From JBBDRV01 sp040905285 (lineage in GTDB: Bacteria > Bacteroidota > Rhodothermia > Balneolales > Balneolaceae): a stretch of DNA of 12,863 nt. The position numbers were made by a program, and so were the translations under genes. Of the stretch, positions 7,101 through 12,863 are shown in pieces. Each line of letters begins with the position of its first letter. Position 1 is the first letter of the stretch. The stretch spans positions 1 to 12,863 of the forward strand of contig JBBDRV010000011.1 in assembly GCA_040905285.1 (NCBI GenBank), read 5' to 3'. The notes beneath the pieces are model-generated. The model was not told the DNA's origin, ran no database searches, and saw only the letters and a list, made by a program, of their open reading frames with translations.

Positions 7101-7157
7101 TTATTTACAGCCGGTTGTTAGCTGCTGTATAAATAACACTAATTGCTATATAAATAA
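7101..7157 (-). promoter_or_regulatory. Cluster of repeated AT-rich boxes between guaB and the M23 gene
   Basis: On the minus strand two direct copies of TTATTTATAYAGC lie at 7157-7145 and 7136-7124, differing at one base, with starts 21 bp apart, which is two turns of the helix. A third, inverted copy lacking two bases lies at 7101-7111. Copies two and three can also pair as an 11-bp AU-rich stem with a 2-nt bulge and a 12-nt loop. The site is about 155-210 bp upstream of the M23 start and 40-95 bp after the guaB stop. An operator or upstream activating site is plausible; a weak terminator of guaB is the alternative. Confidence 0.45.
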
Positions 7158-7194
7158 AGAGGTCAATCGATACGTATTTGAACCCGGTCCTGTA

Positions 7195-8682
7195 TCAGAC
7201 GGAATAGTTCGGGGCTTCTTTGGTGATCTGAACAGAATGGGGATGGCTCTCCTTATAGCTTGCAGGTGATATCTGAACAAATTCCGCATTCTGGAGCTCC
7301 CGTATGCCGGAAGCGCCGGCATAACCCATGGCGGCTCTCAGTCCGCCGCTCATCTGGTGTACCACTTCATGGAGGTATCCCTTGTACGGGACCCTGCCTT
7401 CTATACCTTCGGGGACGAGCTTGCCCAGGTCATCCTCCACATCCTGGAAATAACGGTCTCTGGATCCTTTGCTCATAGCGCCCAGGCTTCCCATGCCGCG
7501 ATAAGACTTGTACTTTCTGGATTCGTAAATAATCGTCTCGCCCGGACTTTCATCCACTCCGGCAAACATGGATCCCATCATGACGGCATCCGCCCCACCG
7601 GCTATCGCTTTGGGTATATCACCGGTCTGCTTGATACCTCCGTCAGCGATCAGTCCTATCCGCCTCTCTTTTGTAAATTCTGCTACTTCCATCACGGCAG
7701 AGAGCTGGGGAACCCCGACACCCGTCACAATGCGGGTTGTACAGATGGAACCGGGGCCTACCCCCACTTTTACAACATCCACACCCGACTCGACCAACGC
7801 CTCTGCGGCCGCACGGGTAGCGATATTGCCTCCGATCAAATTCAGGTCCCTGTACTTTTCCCGGATTGTCTTCACCATGTTCAGGACACCTTCTGAATGA
7901 CCGTGAGCTGTATCCACTGTTATGGCATCCACCCCGGAATCCACCAGCGCTTCCACACGGTCCATCGTATCGGGAGTGACACCCACGGCAGCTCCCACCC
8001 GGAGCCTTCCCAGATCATCCTTGCACGCGTTGGGGAAATTCATCTTTTTCTCTATATCCTTGAATGTAATCAGGCCTACCAGATGTCCGGTATTATTAAC
8101 GATAGGCAGCTTTTCAACTTTGTAATTCTGCAGTATTTCTTCGGCTTCCTCAAGTACCGTCCCTTCTTTGGCCGTCACGAGGTTTTCATGGGTCATGATC
8201 GTGCCCAGTTTTTTATCGACGTAGTGCTCAAAGCGCAAGTCCCGGTTGGTGACAATCCCTACCAGCTTGTTACCGTTTTCCACAATGGGAATTCCACCGA
8301 TCTTGTGTTTTTTCATCAGCGTTCGGGCGTCCCGTACCGTGGCCTCCGGAGGAAGTGTGACGGGATCAACGATCATTCCGCTTTCACTTCTTTTCACCAG
8401 CCGCACGTGCTCCGCCTGGTCCTGCACAGACATATTTTTATGAAGCATCGCTATACCCCCCTCTCTTGCCAGTGCTATGGCAAGGCGATATTCGGAAACC
8501 GTATCCATGGCAGCACTGATAATCGGCACATTCAGGGTCAGTGTGGGGGTCAGCTCGATCGAGGTATCCACATTCCTGGGAAGCACGCGGGAATAATCAG
8601 GCACCAGCAAGACATCATCATAGGTCAGCCCCTGCCGGCTTATTCGATTGCGGGGAGATGAGTTTTGCATGGTCTTTATCAT
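7195..8682 (-). CDS. guaB: Inosine-5'-monophosphate dehydrogenase
   Basis: GuaB oxidises IMP to XMP with NAD+, the first committed step to GMP, in the cytosol. The protein shows the TIM-barrel start GLTYDDVLLVPDYS, a pair of CBS domains inserted at about residues 95-210, the catalytic loop GPGSICTTR with C314, and the mobile flap GSRDRYFQ with R410-Y411 (numbering from the ATG at 8680-8682, 495 residues). The C-terminal part has the usual YKGYLHEVVHQMSGGLRAAMGYAG stretch in separate blocks. An in-frame GTG at 8691 and an ATG at 8670 are other possible starts; none has a clear ribosome site. It follows the small gene of unknown role, with purB just before that, so adenine and guanine branches are encoded together. 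A 246-bp gap follows it. Confidence 0.97.
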   Translation of the reverse strand: MIKTMQNSSPRNRISRQGLTYDDVLLVPDYSRVLPRNVDTSIELTPTLTLNVPIISAAMDTVSEYRLAIALAREGGIAMLHKNMSVQDQAEHVRLVKRSESGMIVDPVTLPPEATVRDARTLMKKHKIGGIPIVENGNKLVGIVTNRDLRFEHYVDKKLGTIMTHENLVTAKEGTVLEEAEEILQNYKVEKLPIVNNTGHLVGLITFKDIEKKMNFPNACKDDLGRLRVGAAVGVTPDTMDRVEALVDSGVDAITVDTAHGHSEGVLNMVKTIREKYRDLNLIGGNIATRAAAEALVESGVDVVKVGVGPGSICTTRIVTGVGVPQLSAVMEVAEFTKERRIGLIADGGIKQTGDIPKAIAGGADAVMMGSMFAGVDESPGETIIYESRKYKSYRGMGSLGAMSKGSRDRYFQDVEDDLGKLVPEGIEGRVPYKGYLHEVVHQMSGGLRAAMGYAGASGIRELQNAEFVQISPASYKESHPHSVQITKEAPNYSV

Positions 8683-8745
8683 TTTGTTCACATTTCGATA
8701 AAGATAATAAACTTGCCCCCGAACTTCTCCTGATTTTAAACTTTT

Positions 8746-8779
8746 TCTTCAGGCAACTCTGAGGCGGACTGCCTGAAGA
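8746..8779. repeat. Hairpin over the stop codon of the small gene
   Basis: Perfect 10-bp arms at 8746-8755 and 8770-8779 (tcttcaggca / tgcctgaaga) enclose a 14-nt loop. The left arm contains the TGA stop (8749-8751) of the small gene at 8749-9072. In the minus-strand transcript the stem is followed by an A-run, not a U-run, so it lacks the signature of an intrinsic terminator. It may set mRNA ends or separate expression of the small gene from guaB. Confidence 0.6.
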
Positions 8780-9072
8780 GCGGTTTGCAGGGTGCAGTCG
8801 CCGGACAGGAAGGAGCGAATCCAGTAGTTCACACGCCGCCGCCTTTGAATCACAAACGGATCACATGTCGAATAAGATCCGTTCAATTCATTTTTAAACC
8901 CCTTCACATCTTCTTTAATTTCAATTTTTATCTCTTCAGGCAGTGCTCCCCAGCCCAGAAGATCAAAAACCTCCTCAAGTTCACGATGTTCCGTCCGGGC
9001 CTCGCGCAATACTTTTTGAAGGACAGGTTCGAATTTATGGAGACCGGTTTTTTTTACGATTGCATTCATCAT
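8749..9072 (-). CDS. Small helical protein of unknown function between purB and guaB
   Basis: I do not recognise this protein. From the ATG at 9070-9072 it has 107 residues; a GTG at 9102 would make it 117. It has no signal peptide, no membrane segment and no Cys/His metal motif. It looks largely helical, with a charged first half (KFEPVLQKVLREARTEHREL), a turn at GWGALPEEIK, an amphipathic Lys/Glu segment and a basic block QRRRRVNYW before a hydrophobic C-terminal helix. Base and codon use look like the neighbours, and the frame is open over the full length with no competing long frame, so it is probably a real gene. It starts about 77 bp after purB (47 bp if GTG) and ends 66 bp before the guaB start. 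A tie to purine metabolism is suggested by position only. Confidence 0.65.
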   Translation of the reverse strand: MMNAIVKKTGLHKFEPVLQKVLREARTEHRELEEVFDLLGWGALPEEIKIEIKEDVKGFKNELNGSYSTCDPFVIQRRRRVNYWIRSFLSGDCTLQTALQAVRLRVA

Positions 9073-9114
9073 GATATCGGGTTTTATTTGTGGTTCATTC
9101 ACAGGATAAGACCC

Positions 9115-9140
9115 GGGAGTGACAGCATATTGTCACCCCT
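9115..9140. repeat. Dyad between purB and the small gene
   Basis: gtgaca (9119-9124) and tgtcac (9131-9136) form a perfect 6-6-6 dyad. After one mismatch, two or three further G/C pairs extend the stem to 9115 and 9140. It lies 10 bp after the purB stop and before the small gene. The T-run on either side is short, so a binding site (TGACA-N6-TGTCA) or a weak intercistronic hairpin is likelier than a strong terminator. Confidence 0.45.
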
Positions 9141-9149
9141 GTTTTGCAA

Positions 9150-10445
9150 TTATTTCAACCCCGCCCTTTTAAAAATACGATCTACATTTTTAGTATGGTG
9201 CTGCCAGTCAAATGCAGAGTCTATCTCTTCAGGCCCGAGACTTGACCGGACCGTCGGGTTCTCCTCGACAAGTTCCCGGAATGGCCGTTTTTCTTCCCAT
9301 GCCTTCATGGCAAGCGGCTGAACGGTATCGTATGCCTCCTCCCTGGACAGACCCTTGTCAATCAGCAACAGAAGCAGACGCTGTGAAAAAACAAGTCCGT
9401 GTGTTTTTTGCATATTTTCCTTCATATTTTCGGGATAAACCACCAGGTTGTCTATCACATTTGAAAAGCGGTCCAGCATATAGTCGAGCAGGATTGTGGC
9501 ATCCGGTATAATAATCCTCTCAACGGACGAATGGGAAATATCCCTTTCATGCCACAGTGGAATATTCTCATACGAAGAAATCAGATATCCCCTCAGTACG
9601 CGTGCGCATCCGGTAATGTTCTCGGAGCTGATCGGATTTCTTTTGTGCGGCATGGCTGAAGAGCCTTTTTGCCCCTTGCGAAAGAATTCTTCGGCTTCAC
9701 GCAGCTCGGTTCGCTGCAGGTGCCGTATTTCGACAGCCATTTTTTCCAGGGTGGATCCGATCAGGGCTATAACGGACATGTAATGTGCGTGCCGGTCACG
9801 CTGAAGGGTTTGAGTGGAAACAGGAGCGTATGACAAACCGAGCTTTTCACAGGTGTATATCTCAACTTCCGGCGGGATGTTGGCAAATGTGCCGACGGCT
9901 CCGGAGAGTTTGCCGAATTCCACATCGTTTGATGCAGCCTTGAATCGTTCAAGATTTCTATTCATTTCGGCATACCACAGGGCACACTTTAAACCGAAAG
10001 TGGTGGGCTCTGCATGTACGCCATGGGTACGTCCCATCATCAGGGTATGCTTGTGTTCCTGCGCCTTTGAAGCCAGGGCCAGAATCAACCTGTCGATCCC
10101 TTTCCGAAGAATCAGGTTTGCCTGTTTTAATCTCAGCCCCATGGCTGTATCAACCACATCTGTCGACGTCAGTCCGTAATGAACCCATTTTTTCTCGGGA
10201 CCGAGATTTTCTGAAACCGCCCGGGTAAAGGCAACCACATCGTGACGAGTCTCTTCTTCGATCTCTGCAATGCGGTCCACATCAAAAGATGCGTTTTTAT
10301 AAAGCAGATCCACATCCTCGACAGGTATCCGCCCGAGCCGGCTCCAGGCCGCACAGGCAGCCAGTTCAACCTCGAGCCACGATTGAAACTGGTTTTCTTC
10401 CGACCAGATTCCGGTCATTGGTTTTCTTGAATACCTTTCAATCAT
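9150..10445 (-). CDS. purB: Adenylosuccinate lyase
   Basis: PurB splits fumarate from SAICAR in IMP synthesis and from adenylosuccinate to give AMP. The 431-residue length is that of the Bacillus-type enzyme, shorter than the roughly 456-residue E. coli form. Catalytic residues are in place: H68 in ETRHDVVAF, H141 in GRTHGVHAEP, and the flexible signature loop GSSAMPHKRNP at 261-271 with S262. The start MIERYSRKPMTGIW is the usual one for this subfamily and uses the ATG at 10443-10445. It begins 27 bp after the M48 peptidase gene, without a clear ribosome site, so it may be read through from that gene or have its own weak promoter. With guaB downstream, both exits from IMP are encoded within about 3 kb. 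Confidence 0.97.
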   Translation of the reverse strand: MIERYSRKPMTGIWSEENQFQSWLEVELAACAAWSRLGRIPVEDVDLLYKNASFDVDRIAEIEEETRHDVVAFTRAVSENLGPEKKWVHYGLTSTDVVDTAMGLRLKQANLILRKGIDRLILALASKAQEHKHTLMMGRTHGVHAEPTTFGLKCALWYAEMNRNLERFKAASNDVEFGKLSGAVGTFANIPPEVEIYTCEKLGLSYAPVSTQTLQRDRHAHYMSVIALIGSTLEKMAVEIRHLQRTELREAEEFFRKGQKGSSAMPHKRNPISSENITGCARVLRGYLISSYENIPLWHERDISHSSVERIIIPDATILLDYMLDRFSNVIDNLVVYPENMKENMQKTHGLVFSQRLLLLLIDKGLSREEAYDTVQPLAMKAWEEKRPFRELVEENPTVRSSLGPEEIDSAFDWQHHTKNVDRIFKRAGLK

Positions 10446-10472
10446 AGAAAAAGCGCGTTAAAGATTGGATGT

Positions 10473-11966
10473 TTATTCCTGGACCGGAATTTTGAGCCAC
10501 TGGCCGGCTTCTATCTGATCGTCCATCTCTACCTGGTTGATAATCGCCACTTCCTGCGGATTTATATCCATGGGCAATTCATCCGGCAGAAATGACTCAA
10601 AAGAATCACTGCGGTCCGCCCTGGTCAGATTGATCCTCACCGGCCGGGTATCCAGTATACCGGGATCCGTAAGCGAATCGAAGGATTCGGATATGGCAAT
10701 AAAGTCAGCTTCGTACGTACTGTATTGGTCACGCCCGGTATAACTGAGAAACCTGTAGATGTTATTTTCGTATTCAACAGCATAGACGAGCAGGGTAAGC
10801 GGGGTACCGTCTTCCATGGCGGCATGTGCTTCAGCCATCCAGGCTTCCCATTCGCCGCTGCTGAGTGCCTGCTCCTCTCTGACCGATTCTATCCCCGATT
10901 CAGAGATAATTGCCTCTACCGCCTGCCGGGGCGTCGCAGATTCTGAATCGATCCTGAAAATGGAGACAGCATCTTCTTCAGGACTGAGCAAAACCACCTG
11001 GGAAGGCTGGTTGATCAGCTGCCACCCTCCGGGTACGGGAAACCGGAATGCCAGTTCCGGATGGTAAAACATACCATCCTCTTCAAAACCGTGACGCGGG
11101 TTTTCACCGAACACCAGTCCGTCAATCAGCTCCATATAACGATCTTCATTCAGGACCGTCTGTTCATAGCCCCGCTCGCTCCATTCTTCAGCCAGCTGCG
11201 GTATCGTCTCCTCGCGTTCTCCCGGATCCGGATGTGTAGATACAAAATTCGGCACCGACTGGCCGTGCATTTCAGAGATCCGTTTCAAACTGGTAAACAG
11301 GGCCGACCCCTCCGCCGCCTCGTAGCCTGCCATTGAAGCATATTCCACACCAAGCCTGTCCGACTCCCGTTCATTATCCCGGCTGTAACTTAAAAAGAGC
11401 AGTTCCGCTGCAGTACTGCTGAGATTGAGAAGCGTTTGACCCGGAAGCCCCAGAATTTCCTGTCCCAGAACAGCTCCGCCGACGGAGGCTATCTGTCCGA
11501 CTGTTTGCCTCAGGGCTCTCTGGGAGGCGTGGCGGGCAGCCACATGCCCTATTTCATGACCCATGACAACGGCCAGCTGGGCTTCATTGCTTAAATGAGC
11601 CATCATTCCCCGTGTAAAGTAGACATACCCGCCGGGCAGGGCGAATGCATTGATGACGGGACTGTCCAGGATCCGGAAAGTGAACTCCGTCTCCCTGAAC
11701 TTGCTCTCTGTATCAGAACGCCTCATGTGGCTTTCGGAAAGAACCGTCTCACCGATTTCAACAACATAATCAGCCATATCACTGTCATCGTACAAGCCGA
11801 ACTGGGCAACAATTTCAGGGTCGGCTTCTTCGCCCATCCGGAGTTCCTGTTCCCAGGAATATCCAAAAGCGCGTGTTGATCCGGATACCGGGTTTTTCTG
11901 GATGGCACAGCCTGCCAGGAAAACAATTGAAAAAATTAAAAGGCAGTATTTTATCAGTGATTTCAT
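10473..11966 (-). CDS. Lipoprotein M48 metallopeptidase with LysM-like C-terminus
   Basis: The 497-residue protein starts MKSLIKYCLLIFSIVFLAGC, a type II signal with lipobox LAGC and lipidated C20, so it should sit at the periplasmic or outer membrane face. The M48 peptidase domain spans about 40-290: HEIGH at 137-141 in VVMGHEIGHVAARHA gives two Zn ligands and the catalytic Glu, and NERESDRLG at 198-206 gives the third ligand (E199, with D203). The layout resembles BepA/YfgC- and LoiP-type envelope quality-control peptidases. Residues about 300-435 form a domain I cannot name. Residues about 440-497 (PVRINLTRADRSD, then AIINQVEMDDQIEAGQWLKIP) look like a degenerate LysM-type fold that could bind peptidoglycan. 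An open frame runs upstream to 12257, but only this start gives a signal peptide; GGAAAG-like bases precede it. Confidence 0.92.
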   Translation of the reverse strand: MKSLIKYCLLIFSIVFLAGCAIQKNPVSGSTRAFGYSWEQELRMGEEADPEIVAQFGLYDDSDMADYVVEIGETVLSESHMRRSDTESKFRETEFTFRILDSPVINAFALPGGYVYFTRGMMAHLSNEAQLAVVMGHEIGHVAARHASQRALRQTVGQIASVGGAVLGQEILGLPGQTLLNLSSTAAELLFLSYSRDNERESDRLGVEYASMAGYEAAEGSALFTSLKRISEMHGQSVPNFVSTHPDPGEREETIPQLAEEWSERGYEQTVLNEDRYMELIDGLVFGENPRHGFEEDGMFYHPELAFRFPVPGGWQLINQPSQVVLLSPEEDAVSIFRIDSESATPRQAVEAIISESGIESVREEQALSSGEWEAWMAEAHAAMEDGTPLTLLVYAVEYENNIYRFLSYTGRDQYSTYEADFIAISESFDSLTDPGILDTRPVRINLTRADRSDSFESFLPDELPMDINPQEVAIINQVEMDDQIEAGQWLKIPVQE

Positions 11967-11983
11967 AGTACTTTCCGAATCCG

Positions 11984-12014
11984 TTAATTTACAAGGCTTC
12001 AGGACAGTTGGCAA
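11984..12014 (-). promoter_or_regulatory. Possible Bacteroidota-type promoter for the M48 gene
   Basis: On the minus strand TTG (12014-12012) is followed after 20 bases by TAAATTAA (11991-11984), close to the TTG / TAnnTTTG elements described for Bacteroidota sigma factors. It sits 17 bp before the M48 ATG, which leaves a very short leader. The match to the second box is partial, so this is a weak call. Confidence 0.25.
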
Positions 12015-12028
12015 CAGATAATTGACCG

Positions 12029-12047
12029 GCACCCGGTGCGTAGCACC
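12029..12047. repeat. Three alternately pairing GC-rich arms
   Basis: Within 19 bp lie gcacc (12029-12033), ggtgc (12035-12039) and gcacc (12043-12047). The middle arm can pair with either side, though only the right-hand pairing (3-nt loop) is sterically reasonable. It lies between the stop of the DUF2779 gene and the M48 gene. No U-run follows; it may act as a weak transcription pause or end of the first gene. Confidence 0.35.
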
Positions 12048-12085
12048 CATGCGCGGCAGTATGTTCGGGCGGTGTCTGTCAGCCT

Positions 12086-12863
12086 CTACTCCCGGACAAT
12101 CAGATCTTCTTCTGCCGGTACATGCTGCACCAGGTGCGCCCAGTGCTGATAGATCATTACCAGTGCCAGTGAATCGAGCATACAGTATCTCCTCAAAGCC
12201 TTCTGTATCTGCTTTCTTGTCTGCTCTCCGCAGTAAGGTGTTTTGGTATAGAGCCATGCATGCATGGCTGATGATCCTTCATCAATGATCATGTGTTCAT
12301 CCTGAATAAGCGAATAGGGGTCCACAAGGTTCCCGTCCCTTTTCTGAACCAGGCGCAAACTGTCCCCGTCGAAATCAACAGCTTCTCCGTACAGATTCTG
12401 CAGATGACGGCTGATTTTAAGTGTGCTCATAAGAACCTGTTTCAGACCAAGTCCGCTGTTCATTTCCCGGTTATAGTAAAAATCCCTTGTCATTCTGTTC
12501 AAATCCAGAAACCTGTCCTTTCCTTCAGGATCGTTTCCTTTTATTATATTCCGCAGTTTTCCCGCAAGCTCCTCATTATCACTGTCTCCGGAAGAATCAC
12601 TGCCTCCGGAAAATTCGCGGTACAGCATGATCAGTGCCTGTTTTTCAAAAGGGGAATACTGAACGACAGTCCCTTCACCAATCGCCGGAATCCGGGCCAG
12701 CTCCCTCACAAACCCCACATGAGGCTTGCCCCTTTGTTCACTGTCCAGCCATTGGCTGTGGATCAGCCTGCCGTCCCGCTGGAGAGTATGACAGGAAAAC
12801 TGGAACAGAACACGGCTGTAGGGACGTCCCCCGCTGACCATCGGAACAGCGCTTGCAGCAGCT
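12086..12863 (-). CDS. DUF2779-family protein, C-terminal part (5' end outside window)
   Basis: The frame is open to the window edge and gives about 258 residues. The first visible stretch, AVPMVSGGRPYSRVLFQFS, matches the DUF2779 pattern in which a short segment after the DFET-type acidic motif runs into GTRPY...PFQFS. Later blocks also fit: GTVVQYSPFEKQAL, a DLNRMTRDFYY block, GLGLKQVLMSTL, and the terminal ALRRYCMLDSLALVMIYQHW with a conserved Asp. The family is thought to have an RNase H-like 3'-5' exonuclease fold and is often joined to a Cas4-like nuclease N-terminus; both the N-terminus and the first acidic motif lie beyond base 12863, so activity cannot be judged here. A Ser/Gly/Asp-rich insert (GGSDSSGDSDNEE) lies mid-domain. 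The in-frame ATG at 12839-12841 is not the likely start, because homologous sequence continues upstream of it. Confidence 0.8.
   Translation of the reverse strand, partial: AAASAVPMVSGGRPYSRVLFQFSCHTLQRDGRLIHSQWLDSEQRGKPHVGFVRELARIPAIGEGTVVQYSPFEKQALIMLYREFSGGSDSSGDSDNEELAGKLRNIIKGNDPEGKDRFLDLNRMTRDFYYNREMNSGLGLKQVLMSTLKISRHLQNLYGEAVDFDGDSLRLVQKRDGNLVDPYSLIQDEHMIIDEGSSAMHAWLYTKTPYCGEQTRKQIQKALRRYCMLDSLALVMIYQHWAHLVQHVPAEEDLIVRE

Noticed and set aside
7080..7115. TAACATTTG on the minus strand as a Bacteroidota -7 box for the M23 gene
   Set aside because: Spacing inside the box is off by one base and there is no TTG at the right distance upstream.
7897..8661. Plus-strand open frame of 254 codons opposite guaB
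   Set aside because: It is the reverse shadow of guaB; the product is His-rich, has no recognisable domain, and guaB is certain.
11967..12257. Upstream extension of the M48 gene to 12257 (594 residues in all)
   Set aside because: The extension overlaps the DUF2779 gene in another frame and would bury the lipoprotein signal MKSLIKYC...LAGC in mid-protein.
1..12863. CRISPR arrays, tRNA or rRNA genes, insertion sequences, toxin-antitoxin pairs
   Set aside because: No repeat-spacer pattern, RNA gene, transposase motif or paired small genes of that kind were seen; gaps are too short to hide most of these.

Overview
The window reads as a compact bacterial chromosome segment with every recognisable gene on the minus strand. 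The best guess at origin is the Bacteroidota/Balneolota/Rhodothermota side of the FCB group. Three things support this: the alpha subunit of ATP synthase carries the segment (residues about 321-345) I associate with that group; subunit a has a long periplasmic N-terminal extension and a His-rich tail; and the F1Fo genes are preceded by bactofilin and an AtpZ-type gene. This placement is by recognition, not by a search.

Read in the direction of transcription (high to low coordinates), the window opens with the 3' part of a DUF2779-family gene (12086-12863, 5' end outside). Next come a secreted lipoprotein M48 metallopeptidase (10473-11966), adenylosuccinate lyase purB (9150-10445), a small unrecognised helical protein (8749-9072) and IMP dehydrogenase guaB (7195-8682). 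purB and guaB act on the two branches leaving IMP, to AMP and to GMP, so the unknown gene lies between two purine enzymes.

A 246-bp gap (6949-7194) follows. It is the largest non-coding stretch and holds the most structured DNA: repeated 13-bp AT-rich boxes and a long inverted repeat.

Below it is a tightly packed gene train: M23 endopeptidase with a membrane anchor, bactofilin, AtpZ-like protein, AtpI-like protein, then atpB, atpE, atpF, atpH, atpA and atpG (cut by the window edge). Gaps are 1 to 33 bp, so this is probably one transcription unit joining a cell-wall/cytoskeleton pair to the proton-translocating ATP synthase. The beta and epsilon genes (atpD, atpC) are not in the window.

The window is mostly ordinary housekeeping. 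I found no mobile element, CRISPR array, RNA gene or clear defence island. Points worth a second look are the leader structures before the M23 gene, the tandem pentapeptide repeats behind the signal peptide of subunit a, the small gene between purB and guaB with hairpins on both sides, and the truncated DUF2779 gene.
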